A stretch of DNA of 48,546 nt, from the NCBI RefSeq assembly GCF_000429545.1, contig NZ_AUCB01000037.1, positions 1 through 48,546 on the forward strand. Direction: 5' to 3'. The notes below the pieces were generated by a model. It had not been told where the DNA came from. It ran no database searches and saw only the letters and a program-made list of their open reading frames with translations. Shown piece after piece: positions 33,953-42,645 of this stretch. This DNA is from Arenibacter certesii DSM 19833 (GTDB taxonomy: Bacteria; Bacteroidota; Bacteroidia; Flavobacteriales; Flavobacteriaceae). Made by a program: the position numbers and the translations under genes. Position 1 is the stretch's first letter, and the number at the start of each line of letters is the position of its first letter.

Positions 33953-36688
33953 CTACGATTTTGTTAAGAATTCGTCCAAATTCATAATGGATGTGGCTAC
34001 TACGGTCAGTGCAGCTAATTTTGCATCCCCATTCTCATCATTAGGTATAAACTCTTTTATATTGTTCGGGTTTTTTATGAAATCGGATAGGGAGTTATCG
34101 TACAGCTCTTTTAAAATCATAAGCTTTTCATTATCGATATCTACCAGTACCGCTTTACTATAGCCTTTTCTAATGCCCATTTCTACTTCCTTACTCTGTT
34201 CCATATACTTTGCCAAATAAAAGGCCGTTTCCAAATATACGGGATCGTTAAGAGTTACCAATGCTTGCAGTGGGGTATTGGTTACCGTTCTCCTTACCGT
34301 AGATACCTCCCTGCTGCCAGCATCAAATGTTAGAAAGGAAGGATAGGGGCTGGTTCTTTTTAGATAGGTATATAAACCTCTCCTGTATTTATCTTCGCCT
34401 TTGCTTTCTACCCAATTACCTCCATTATAAACAGTTTGCCAAATGCCATCGGGTTGTGGGGGCATTACACTGGGGCCATACATTTTGTTGCTCAAGAGTC
34501 CAGAAACCGAAAGGGCTTGATCTCTAATCTGCTCTGCGCTTAGGCGTATTCTAGGACCTCTGGCATAAAGTGTGTTGTTCGGATCTAAATTGAATAGTTG
34601 TGCATTACTCTTGGAGCTTTGTTGGTAGGTGCCAGACATAACAATGTCCTTAACCAATGCTTTAATGCTCCATTGATGCTCGTTCATAAATCTTAGGGCC
34701 AGCCAATCCAATAGTTCGGGGTGGGAAGGGGGATCGGATTGTGAGCCCATATCCTCTAATGTTGCCACAATACCTCTCCCATAAAGTTGATGCCAAACAC
34801 GATTAACTACGGTGCGTGCGGTAAGCGGATTATCCTTGCTGACCAACCATTTAGAGAGTCCCAGTCTGTTTTTTGGCCATGCCTCATTCCATTTATTGAG
34901 ACTTTGTGGAGTAGCCGGTTCAACAGTATCTGTTTTCATAAGCCAGTTGCCACGTTCAAATACCTGAGTGGTTCTTTTTTGATAGTCAGGGTTTTCTATT
35001 ACAATTGGTAAAGTGGGTACATGGGAATTTATTAGAGCCATAAAGTTATCCTCTATTTGTGCTTGTGCCTCATTAGCAGAGGTGATTTCAGGTAGAAATG
35101 CAAACCAGGTGATATAGCTAGTAGGGCTGGTAGAGGGAATTTTGTCATTGTGTGCCTCTATATATAGGTTTATTTTCCCATCCACCTTTTTAAAGGGGAA
35201 TTTTTGTATTACCCTTCCCCTTGTTTTATTAATAGTAAATTGGGATAGAATTTCACCTTCGGAATTATCTTGGCGAATGGTCATTTTGGTGCCATCTATA
35301 CCAGAGGAATACCTTAAGTAAATGAAATTGGAATTTTGTGTAAAAACATCATCAAGGTAGCAGGAGCCATTGTCACGCAAGGCTAGCCATTTGGTATCGG
35401 CCAAATTCCCATTTGTGTAATTGTATGCCAAATGGGCATGGTAAACAGGTTCTAGGTATTTTAGGAATTTGTTATAGGAGGTGGCGACCTCCTTATTGTT
35501 GTTTTTGGAAATCCATTCATAAATCTTGTCGATTTCCACTTTTTGATTTTCATTATAAAACCTTAGGTTAGGCTCATCTTCCGATGTGTCCTCATCCCTA
35601 GAATTGTTGAAAAATGCCATTAGATTATAGTACTCCCGTTGTTTAAACGGATCATAGGTGTGGGAGTGACATTGTACACAGCCAATAGTAGTACTTTGCC
35701 ATACTTCAAAGGTGGTATTCACCCTATCTATTACTGAAGCTACCCTAAATTCCTCATCTTCCGTTCCTCCTTCATCATTGCTCATAGTATTTCTATGAAA
35801 GGCGGTAGCGATCAATTGATCTTCGGAGGGGTCTGGTAATAAATCTCCAGCCAATTGCTCTATTGTAAATTGGTCAAAGGGCATATCTTCATTGAAAGCC
35901 TTAATTACCCAATCACGATATTTCCACATGGTTCTCCCCATATCTTTTTCGTAACCCTTTGTGTCGGCATATCTGGCGTGGTCCAACCACCAACTAGCCC
36001 ATTTTTCACCATAAGATGTATCGGCCAGTAAATTATCTACCAATTGTTCGTAGGTAATTTTTCCTGAGTTATAATCCTCATATAAACCGGAGTCCGGAGG
36101 AAGTCCCGTAATGTCTAGTGCTAGCCGTCTTGTTAAAACACTGGAATCTGCAGGTGGACTAGGTTCCAGCCCGTTTTGATTTAATTTTTTTAAAACAAAA
36201 TAATCAATATTGTTTTTTATAAAACCATCTGGTCCATAACTCGCCATTCCGGCGGATTGGGTGCTAGTAGGTACTTCTACCTCTTTAGGTAAGGTATACG
36301 CCCAATGTTCACCCCATTTGGCACCTTGGTCTACCCATTTGGTCAGTAATTCAATTTCTTCCTTAGATAATTTGGGCTTTTGGTAGGGCATTCGGAGTTC
36401 CGGGTCGTCCTCATGTAAACGTTGGATCAGAGGACTCTTTGCGGCATTGCCTGGAATTATTGCTGGAGAACCTGATTCGGTATTAGCAAAAGCTTCTTCT
36501 TCAAACAATAAACTAAAATCACCGTTTTTCTTAACACCTCCATGACAGGTGATGCAGTTCTTATTTAGGATGGGTTTTATCTGAGTGCTAAAATCTATAG
36601 TGTCTTCAGGTTTAAAGATGTTCCACATAAATAGTCCTAGCAGAATAAATCCTGAAATAAAAATAAGTATGTATAGTTTGTTTTTCAA
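33953..36688 (-). CDS. PSCyt1-DUF1549-DUF1553 cytochrome protein
   Basis: This 911-residue protein has an N-terminal signal anchor (LYILIFISGFILLGLFMW, about 5-22). A planctomycete-type cytochrome domain follows (about 35-105), with haem site CITCH and the later RMPYQKPKLSKEEIELL. DUF1549 (about 150-370) carries a second haem-like CVQCH, a central beta-rich region may bind carbohydrate, and DUF1553 (about 600-870) includes NRVWHQLYGRGIV and TPLQALVTLNDP. It is periplasmic and membrane-anchored. It is the first gene of the four-gene unit, with DUF1501 next after 2 bp. Domain order and length are those of Planctomycetes proteins. Function unknown; a redox enzyme feeding electrons to the downstream cytochrome is inference. 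Confidence 0.9.
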   Translation of the reverse strand: MKNKLYILIFISGFILLGLFMWNIFKPEDTIDFSTQIKPILNKNCITCHGGVKKNGDFSLLFEEEAFANTESGSPAIIPGNAAKSPLIQRLHEDDPELRMPYQKPKLSKEEIELLTKWVDQGAKWGEHWAYTLPKEVEVPTSTQSAGMASYGPDGFIKNNIDYFVLKKLNQNGLEPSPPADSSVLTRRLALDITGLPPDSGLYEDYNSGKITYEQLVDNLLADTSYGEKWASWWLDHARYADTKGYEKDMGRTMWKYRDWVIKAFNEDMPFDQFTIEQLAGDLLPDPSEDQLIATAFHRNTMSNDEGGTEDEEFRVASVIDRVNTTFEVWQSTTIGCVQCHSHTYDPFKQREYYNLMAFFNNSRDEDTSEDEPNLRFYNENQKVEIDKIYEWISKNNNKEVATSYNKFLKYLEPVYHAHLAYNYTNGNLADTKWLALRDNGSCYLDDVFTQNSNFIYLRYSSGIDGTKMTIRQDNSEGEILSQFTINKTRGRVIQKFPFKKVDGKINLYIEAHNDKIPSTSPTSYITWFAFLPEITSANEAQAQIEDNFMALINSHVPTLPIVIENPDYQKRTTQVFERGNWLMKTDTVEPATPQSLNKWNEAWPKNRLGLSKWLVSKDNPLTARTVVNRVWHQLYGRGIVATLEDMGSQSDPPSHPELLDWLALRFMNEHQWSIKALVKDIVMSGTYQQSSKSNAQLFNLDPNNTLYARGPRIRLSAEQIRDQALSVSGLLSNKMYGPSVMPPQPDGIWQTVYNGGNWVESKGEDKYRRGLYTYLKRTSPYPSFLTFDAGSREVSTVRRTVTNTPLQALVTLNDPVYLETAFYLAKYMEQSKEVEMGIRKGYSKAVLVDIDNEKLMILKELYDNSLSDFIKNPNNIKEFIPNDENGDAKLAALTVVATSIMNLDEFLTKS

Positions 36689-37108
36689 GTTGTTTATGTT
36701 TGCCGTTAATCTAACTATAAAGTATAGAAGAGAACTAAATTGATGTCTCCTGCAAATTATCCTTATTACTATATTGATTCTGAGTAATTAGTGTAACAAT
36801 GATAGGGATAAAATAACCTATTTACTTCTATCAAAATTACAAATCATGATACAATTTTGCGTTTAACCAGGGTGTTGCTGTTCCGTTATGTACAAATGCC
36901 CTTGGTTGAAATGACCATTTTATGGTACTTATAAATATAGGGAATTAAACGGCTACTCTATATGCGCTAAACGCTTAGAATGAAAAGTACTAGATTTAAA
37001 ATATAGAATTTGCCAAACACAATATAGGAAAATAGGTTGGCTGGTTTTATAATTTGGCGATTAGATGAGGTATAAGCCTGCATTAGATTGACACTATAAT
37101 GTAAAGTG
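36689..37108. other. Upstream region of the cytochrome/DUF1501 operon
   Basis: About 420 bp of AT-rich DNA without an ORF worth calling. It must hold the promoter of the four-gene minus-strand unit. The closest match is TAATTTG on the minus strand near 36750, one base short of TAnnTTTG, so the promoter may need an alternative sigma factor or activator. Confidence 0.35.
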
Positions 37109-37148
37109 TAAAAAAGATAAAAGGGCCGAAATTTGATTCCCGACCCTT
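37109..37148 (-). terminator. Intrinsic terminator of lysS
   Basis: AAGGGCCG (37121-37128) pairs with CGACCCTT (37141-37148) with one internal mismatch. On the minus strand the stem is followed by TTTTATCTTTTTT. It lies about 50 bp past the lysS stop. Confidence 0.75.
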
Positions 37149-37196
37149 AATAGTATAACACAAATCTATTGTGTGTTAAAGTAAATAAAATAAAAC

Positions 37197-38888
37197 TTAC
37201 TTCTTTAAAACTACCATTTTTGAAGTACCGTCTGTAGTAACCTTAATTAGTTCGTGCTTAGAAAGAGCTTTTATGGATTTATCCCATTTCTTGCCGCTTA
37301 ATCCTGCTTTTTCCTTTAGATCCTCCAGGTTCATGGAGCCAGAAGGTTTTAGTAGAGCAAGGATTTCTTTTTCTTCATCGGTTAAATCCACCTCTTTTCT
37401 TTCGGGGCGCATTTGAGGGAAAAACAAGACTTCTTGTATAGAAGCATTGTTGGTCATCAACATTACCAAGCGGTCTATTCCAATACCAATACCACTTGTT
37501 GGGGGCATTCCATACTCCAAAGACCTGATAAAATCCTGATCTATAAACATAGCCTCATCATCTCCTTTTTCCGAGAGTTGTAGTTGGTCTTCAAATCTTT
37601 CTCGCTGATCAATAGGGTCGTTCAACTCGGAATACGCATTTGCTAACTCCTTCCCGTTTACCATCAATTCAAAGCGTTCTGTTAAGGCCGGATTGCTTCG
37701 GTGTTCTTTGGTAAGCGGACTCATCTCTTTTGGGTAGTCCGTAATAAAGGTTGGTTGTATATAGTGATGTTCACATTTTTCACCAAAAATTTCATCTATC
37801 AATTTTCCGACTCCCATGGTATCGTCTACCTCTAGATTTAATTTTTTGGCAACCTCCCTAAGCTCCTTCTCGTCCATGCCAGCAACATCATAGCCGGTAT
37901 GTGTTTTAATGGCTTCCAAAATAGGAATTCTAGGATATGGAGCTTTGAATTCAATTTCGTTTTTACCTACTAAAACTTTTGATGTACCATTAGAATCTAC
38001 TGCTACCTTTTCCAATAGCGTTTCTGTCATGTCCATCATCCAGTTATAATCCTTATAGGCCACATAAAGTTCCATAACCGTAAATTCAGGATTATGAGTT
38101 CGGTCCATGCCTTCGTTCCTAAAATCCTTCGCAAATTCATAAACCCCATCAAAACCACCAACGATCAATCTTTTTAGATATAGCTCATTAGCTACCCTTA
38201 AATATAAGGGGATGTTAAGCGCATTGTGGTGAGTTACAAAGGGACGGGCCGCAGCACCACCTGGAATAGGCTGTAGAATAGGGGTTTCTACTTCCAAATA
38301 ACCTGCATCGTTAAAAAATTGACGTATGCTGTTGGTAATCTTGGTGCGCTTTATAAAGTTTTTCTTTACCTCAGGGTTTACAATTAGGTCTACATAACGC
38401 TGACGGTAACGTAACTCTGGATCATTAAATTGGTCGTGTACCTTGCCATCTGGGTCTACCTTTGGAAGGGGTAATGGACGCAGGGATTTGCTGAGAAGGG
38501 TAAATTTCTTTACCATAACTGTTTTCTCTCCTACCTGGGTAGTGAAAAGGGTTCCTTCTACACCAATGATATCCCCAATATCTAAGAGTTTTTTATACAC
38601 CTCATTGTACAAGGTCTTATCTTCTCCGGGACAAATTTCATCCCGGTTAAAATAAACTTGGATCCTTCCTTCACTATCCTGTAATTCGGCAAAGGAGGCT
38701 TTCCCCTGTATCCTTCGGGACATTAGCCTTCCGGAAATAATCACCTCTTTGTCTTCTTCATAATTTTCCTTGATGGTCTTGGACATGCTGTTTACAGGGT
38801 AAAGCGCCGCAGGGTATGGGTCTATTCCCATTTCCCGTAACTTGCCAAGTTTTTCTCTTCTGATTACTTCTTGTTCCGAAAGTTGCAT
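37197..38888 (-). CDS. lysS: Lysine--tRNA ligase (class II) with C-terminal extension
   Basis: This 563-residue enzyme charges tRNA-Lys. The N-terminal OB-fold anticodon-binding domain covers about 50-150. The class II core follows, with motif 2 in [15 protein letters not shown] and motif 3 as [13 protein letters not shown] near residue 480. After the normal end (FFPQMRPE) come about 60 more residues. Their pattern ([12 protein letters not shown], then [20 protein letters not shown], then a beta-hairpin ending MVVLKK) looks like a small winged helix. E. coli LysS has 505 residues and lacks it. It is monocistronic, with a good promoter 20 bp upstream and a terminator downstream. Confidence 0.96.
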   Translation of the reverse strand: MQLSEQEVIRREKLGKLREMGIDPYPAALYPVNSMSKTIKENYEEDKEVIISGRLMSRRIQGKASFAELQDSEGRIQVYFNRDEICPGEDKTLYNEVYKKLLDIGDIIGVEGTLFTTQVGEKTVMVKKFTLLSKSLRPLPLPKVDPDGKVHDQFNDPELRYRQRYVDLIVNPEVKKNFIKRTKITNSIRQFFNDAGYLEVETPILQPIPGGAAARPFVTHHNALNIPLYLRVANELYLKRLIVGGFDGVYEFAKDFRNEGMDRTHNPEFTVMELYVAYKDYNWMMDMTETLLEKVAVDSNGTSKVLVGKNEIEFKAPYPRIPILEAIKTHTGYDVAGMDEKELREVAKKLNLEVDDTMGVGKLIDEIFGEKCEHHYIQPTFITDYPKEMSPLTKEHRSNPALTERFELMVNGKELANAYSELNDPIDQRERFEDQLQLSEKGDDEAMFIDQDFIRSLEYGMPPTSGIGIGIDRLVMLMTNNASIQEVLFFPQMRPERKEVDLTDEEKEILALLKPSGSMNLEDLKEKAGLSGKKWDKSIKALSKHELIKVTTDGTSKMVVLKK

Positions 38889-38907
38889 ACAATAATGATT
38901 AAGGCTG

Positions 38908-38938
38908 CAAATATAGCTACTCTCGCTTAATCTATCAA
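38908..38938 (-). promoter_or_regulatory. Promoter of lysS
   Basis: On the minus strand TTG (38936-38938), a 20-nt spacer and TATATTTG (38908-38915) fit the Bacteroidota consensus. The start near 38900 gives a leader of only about 12 nt. Confidence 0.7.
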
Positions 38939-39043
38939 TTTGTATATAGCATTGTTATATCCCCGTTCGTATTTTCCCCAACTTGTTGTAACAAAAACTT
39001 CTTATTTTCGTCTTTTTAGTACATCAATCAAAATCAAAAATAA

Positions 39044-39199
39044 ATGGGCTGTTTTAGAGTATTATTGGCCATAATCTTCCCACCCTTGTCGGTAATAGAC
39101 AAAGGTTGCGGATCTATTATAATTGTTTTTTTACTTACTTTATGTGGATGGGTCCCCGGTGTGGTTGCTGCTTTGATCATACTTAACAATCCTAATTAG
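39044..39199 (+). CDS. YqaE/Pmp3-family membrane peptide (51 aa)
   Basis: This short ORF reads MGCFRVLLAIIFPPLSVIDK, then a second hydrophobic stretch (IIIVFLLTLCGWVPGVVAAL) and ends LNNPN. The PP-L-x-V turn in the first helix and GW-x-PG-x-x-A in the second are the hallmarks of the YqaE/Pmp3 (UPF0057) family. These two-helix membrane proteolipids are linked to membrane potential and stress in other organisms. The gene lies 35 bp before lipB. A TATTTTCG (39003-39010), one base off the consensus, with a TTG 17 nt upstream, may be its promoter. Confidence 0.9.
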   Translation: MGCFRVLLAIIFPPLSVIDKGCGSIIIVFLLTLCGWVPGVVAALIILNNPN

Positions 39200-39222
39200 G
39201 TCATTAATTTAGGTGGAGTTTG

Positions 39223-39230
39223 TATCTTTG
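39223..39230 (+). promoter_or_regulatory. -7 box directly before lipB, implying a leaderless mRNA
   Basis: TATCTTTG matches TAnnTTTG and ends only 4 bp before the lipB ATG (39235). Transcription starting about 7 nt past the box would begin at or within the start codon. No TTG is found 19 nt upstream. Confidence 0.5.
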
Positions 39231-39234
39231 CAGT

Positions 39235-39951
39235 ATGAATAAAAAGATTCTCCTTAAAGATTTAGGAAATAGAGATTATAAGGAAACCTGGGACTATCAG
39301 GAAGAGCTATTCAAATCTATTATTGACCTAAAAATAAAGAATAGAAGGGAAGAGGCCGGACAGGAAACACCTAACCATTTTTTGTTTGTGGAACACCCCC
39401 ATGTATATACCTTGGGGAAAAGTGGAGACATGAGTAATCTATTAGTAGATGAAGCCTATTTGGCAGAGAAACAAGCTACTTTTTATAAGATAAACAGAGG
39501 TGGGGATATAACTTATCATGGACCAGGTCAGATTGTAGGTTATCCTATTTTAGATCTGGATAATTTTTTTACCGACATTCATAAATATCTACGACTTTTG
39601 GAGGATATGATTATTCTTACCTTGGCAGAATATGGCATAAAGGGAGAACGATCTAAAGGTGAGACAGGGGTCTGGATCGATGTTGGAACGCCCTTTGTTA
39701 GGAAAATATGTGCCATGGGAGTGCGAGCAAGTCGTTGGGTGACCATGCATGGTTTTGCTTTAAACGTAAATACAGAGCTAGGTTATTTTGACCTGATGAT
39801 TCCATGTGGGATAAAGGGCAAGGCGGTAACTTCCTTAAATGTGGAATTGGGCGTGAAGGAGGTGGATACGGATGAAGTGAAGAAAAAATTATTAAAACAT
39901 TTTTCTGCCCTCTTTGAAGCTGAATTCCAACTCGCTTATAATAAGGTATAA
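39235..39951 (+). CDS. lipB: Octanoyl-[ACP]:protein N-octanoyltransferase (LipB)
   Basis: This 238-residue enzyme transfers octanoate from acyl carrier protein to lipoyl domains, the first step of lipoate synthesis. The family motifs are present: NRGGDITYHGPGQIVGYP (about 87-104), the catalytic Lys in KICAMGV (K157) and the catalytic Cys in PCGIKGKAVTSL (C191). The start at 39235 (MNKKILLKDLG) is chosen over 39220 because it matches relatives and the upstream codons contain the -7 box. lipA is not in the window. The stop codon lies inside the downstream terminator stem. Confidence 0.95.
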   Translation: MNKKILLKDLGNRDYKETWDYQEELFKSIIDLKIKNRREEAGQETPNHFLFVEHPHVYTLGKSGDMSNLLVDEAYLAEKQATFYKINRGGDITYHGPGQIVGYPILDLDNFFTDIHKYLRLLEDMIILTLAEYGIKGERSKGETGVWIDVGTPFVRKICAMGVRASRWVTMHGFALNVNTELGYFDLMIPCGIKGKAVTSLNVELGVKEVDTDEVKKKLLKHFSALFEAEFQLAYNKV

Positions 39952-39995
39952 TAAAAGTAAAAACCGAGATCATGTCCCGGTTTTTACTTTTATTA
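39949..39995. terminator. Bidirectional terminator between lipB and a convergent gene
   Basis: A long stem pairs AAAAGTAAAAACCG (39953-39966) with CGGTTTTTACTTTT (39978-39991) and extends by weak pairs into the lipB TAA. Both strands end in A/T runs. It serves lipB (+) and the TapB-like gene (-), whose stop is at 40007. Confidence 0.88.
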
Positions 39996-40006
39996 TATTT
40001 TGAGTG

Positions 40007-40705
40007 TTATCTGTTATACTTGGTCAGTTCCATATGGCTGCTTAAATTACCATTCTTATTATACATTTCTTGTTTAACCATTCCTATACCTTCTGCAAGC
40101 CATATCTTTGAAGTCATGTTTTGCTTGATACCCATGGTCTCAGAAACGTTGTTTTCAGTTAGGACATAACAGTCAAATGTTCCAGCAGGGGTAGTAACAC
40201 TTTCTTTTTTTTCTACCTTTCTATTCGTCTGATCTACCTTCATGGTCATATTCATACCAGTCATCTTTATGTTTACGGTTACATTGGCATCTTTTAATTC
40301 TTGGCCTACACTTAGGCTATTGGGGATGTCAATATCAGTACCAGAAATATCCATTTCCATTCCCATATCAGTGTATTGTTTCATCATTTGGGAGGGCACC
40401 AGGGAATTGTAGTCTATTTTAACGCCATCTCCCGTACAACTGAATTTAAAATCGGAAACCATAACTTCCTTGCCCTTTTTGTCGGTAAATTTCATATTCA
40501 TAGTTGCTGTGGTAGTCCCTCCAGAGTTCGATACGTCTTTAACATAGTAATCGGTAGTGCCATCGGGCTTACCTTTTCTATCGCTCATGGTGTATTGAAA
40601 GCTTACCCCTTCTTCCATGGGATAGAATTTACTGCAATTGTTCTGAGAAAAGCCTAAAGAGGTTATTACAACGGAAAACAATACGATGATATTTCTTTTT
40701 TTCAT
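40007..40705 (-). CDS. TapB/DUF3108-like exported protein
   Basis: This 232-residue protein has a signal peptide (IIVLFSVVITSLGFSQ, about 5-20). A beta-rich domain follows that starts CSKFYPMEEGVSFQYTMSD and contains VTTPAGTFDCYVL near residue 168 and KIWLAEGIGMVKQEMYNK near the end. These are the features of the DUF3108/TapB group, in which secreted beta-barrel-like proteins begin with a P-x-x-x-G-x-x-x-x-Y pattern. Cellular role unknown. It is followed by the shared terminator at 39949-39995 and lies 78 bp after the OmpA-family gene on the same strand. Confidence 0.75.
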   Translation of the reverse strand: MKKRNIIVLFSVVITSLGFSQNNCSKFYPMEEGVSFQYTMSDRKGKPDGTTDYYVKDVSNSGGTTTATMNMKFTDKKGKEVMVSDFKFSCTGDGVKIDYNSLVPSQMMKQYTDMGMEMDISGTDIDIPNSLSVGQELKDANVTVNIKMTGMNMTMKVDQTNRKVEKKESVTTPAGTFDCYVLTENNVSETMGIKQNMTSKIWLAEGIGMVKQEMYNKNGNLSSHMELTKYNR

Positions 40706-40783
40706 AATTTCAAATATTAGGTTTATTGTAAAATCTATACTAAAGTGCTATTAAAGTTGGAATTGCATTCGCTGGCTGTTTGA

Positions 40784-42118
40784 TTAAAATTTCACAAACT
40801 CCACTCTTCTGTTTTGTGCTTTGCCAGCGGCAGAGCTATTATCCCCTACGGGTTCGGCTTCGCCCTTGCCGTCAATCTGCAACCGACTTTCCGATATTGC
40901 GAAATCGTTGCTCAGGGCCTGCCTTACAGAAGCGGCTCTTTTCTTAGATAGTTCAAGATTAGTAACATCGCTACCGTCTGCATCGGTATGGCCTACAATC
41001 CGTACATTTATTCCCGATTCTTGCTGCAGGGCATCGGCAACTTTTTTTAAGGTGCCATAAGATTCGGGTTTAATCCTATCAGATCCGGAATCGAATAAAA
41101 TCCCTGTTGTTGAAAATTTCCCTTCCTTTAGTAATTTGCTACGAAGGTCCTCGCCGCCTTCTGCCACTTTTATATTTGTTATAAAAATAGGTTGTTCCTT
41201 GTTTTCGCTATTTACATTATGTAAGATAAACTTAGCGTCTTTAATTAGACCTGATCCAATAAACCGTGGAAGGTCTACCAATTTGCGTTCGTTCATCCAC
41301 ATACGATATCGCGTACCATTAACAGCTACAGCCACATGAGAAAGTTGTAGTACCTCATTGCGCACGTCTTTCATAACAGAGTTCCTAATAGTATTTTCAT
41401 TGTTAATGCGATTATTTACGTAAATCCCCGCATCCGTATGTTGCGCTAGGGGAATTCCCATTTCTGCGTAATTGGCGCCATAGTTAAAAGAATTGTTATC
41501 GTCTAAAAGTAGTGTTAACCGAGAGTTTATACTTGTATTCCTATCGAGTCCGGAGGTAATCATATCAAATTCAATAGTGAAGTCGTTAGGTAATGTTCCT
41601 GGGAGCTCAGGAATAAAAGTAGTACTATGCGATAATTTTAACCATTTATCGGGACTGTCGTTAAAGGTAACGACCTCACCAGAACCATTGGTGTTCCATT
41701 TGGCAGGAAAATCGCCCACATTATCCACTGAGAAATCGTCGTACAATAAAACTCTATCCCCAGCAACAAAATCATAATTGGTATAGAACTTTAGTGTTTT
41801 GGAGCCTTCATTAACCTCATTGGTTGTAGGGTTTGCCTCTTCCGGAGTATTAGTATTTGGAGAATTTTTTTCTTCCTGCTTTATTGGTGGATTGGTCCGA
41901 GGGTTAGGAGTATTGGCTCCAGGCTCAAGCATTTCGTCTAAGGCCTCATCTGTTTTCTTACTGACCTCCCTGTCTACTCGCCGTTCGACAGTCCGCTCTG
42001 CGGCTTTTTCAGTTATTTTTCCTAGTTTTTTTAAAAATTGGGCATTGGTTACATTCGTAAAGCAAAAAAATAGTAAGAAGCAAAGTGTTGCTTTTGGTAG
42101 GATTATCCTAAGTTTCAT
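40784..42118 (-). CDS. OmpA-family protein with N-terminal jelly-roll-like region
   Basis: This 444-residue protein has a signal peptide (ATLCFLLFFCFTNVTNAQ, ending near 27), a charged helical stretch (EKAAERTVERRVDREVSKKT) and a Pro/Asn-rich linker (about 70-105). A beta-rich domain of about 200 residues follows (VLLYDDFSVDNVGDFPAKW to about 325), resembling concanavalin-like glycan-binding folds. It ends in an OmpA peptidoglycan-binding domain (about 335-444), with ILFDSGSDRIKPES, GHTDADGSD and NRRVEF. It should bridge the outer membrane or periplasm and peptidoglycan. Ligand of the middle domain unknown. Confidence 0.88.
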   Translation of the reverse strand: MKLRIILPKATLCFLLFFCFTNVTNAQFLKKLGKITEKAAERTVERRVDREVSKKTDEALDEMLEPGANTPNPRTNPPIKQEEKNSPNTNTPEEANPTTNEVNEGSKTLKFYTNYDFVAGDRVLLYDDFSVDNVGDFPAKWNTNGSGEVVTFNDSPDKWLKLSHSTTFIPELPGTLPNDFTIEFDMITSGLDRNTSINSRLTLLLDDNNSFNYGANYAEMGIPLAQHTDAGIYVNNRINNENTIRNSVMKDVRNEVLQLSHVAVAVNGTRYRMWMNERKLVDLPRFIGSGLIKDAKFILHNVNSENKEQPIFITNIKVAEGGEDLRSKLLKEGKFSTTGILFDSGSDRIKPESYGTLKKVADALQQESGINVRIVGHTDADGSDVTNLELSKKRAASVRQALSNDFAISESRLQIDGKGEAEPVGDNSSAAGKAQNRRVEFVKF

Positions 42119-42604
42119 ATTTCAAATTTTATGATTAATCTAATTAATAATGCCTGGCATCATATTCCTTTAAAAATAAGGCGATTAGAATGATTTATGT
42201 ATACAGACTGTATGTAATGCACGATTTATTGTACTAGTGGTAAATAATTTTGGATAGTCCGTTTCCTATGGCATTTTAAGGTAGGAAATACCTTGATGTC
42301 CCTGCCATTTTTGTGTCTTGGAAAGGTCAGAGGATATAGCTATTTTTTAGAGAAGTATGAAGTTTTAAAAAATAGCCTAGAGCATATACTTGGTTGATAT
42401 CGGGACGAATTATTTTGCTTTGGTCAGATAAAGAAAGCTAAAGCAAACAGCAGGTACTTTTGATTGGCTAAAAAGCCAATCCATTTATTATCGTGAAAGA
42501 GCTTAACATTGGGTATTCTCGGTTTATGTACCCGCCTAAAAGGATGAAACAAGTTGGCGGAAGCCTAAATATGAGACGGTTTTAACAGTGATAATTCTGA
42601 AATA
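42119..42604. other. About 490-bp intergenic region
   Basis: No recognisable gene. It contains a perfect 8-bp hairpin, GATTGGCT (42462-42469) / AGCCAATC (42474-42481), with an AAAA loop and no T-run. A 33-codon ORF begins with the ATG near 42297 (MSLPFLCLGKVRGYS) but has no supporting features. The OmpA-gene promoter should lie near 42120-42160, where a CAAATTTTA on the forward strand is one base off the reversed consensus. Confidence 0.4.
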
Positions 42605-42642
42605 AAGTGTTGGGTTAGGTGATTTTACTCCAACCCAACGCT
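42605..42642 (-). terminator. Terminator-like hairpin after the 819-residue lipoprotein gene
   Basis: GTTGGGTT (42609-42616) pairs with AACCCAAC (42632-42639), extended outward by three more pairs, one of them G-T. On the minus strand it is followed by a moderately T-rich TTTATTTC. It begins 4 bp past the stop at 42646. Confidence 0.65.
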
Positions 42643-42645
42643 GGT

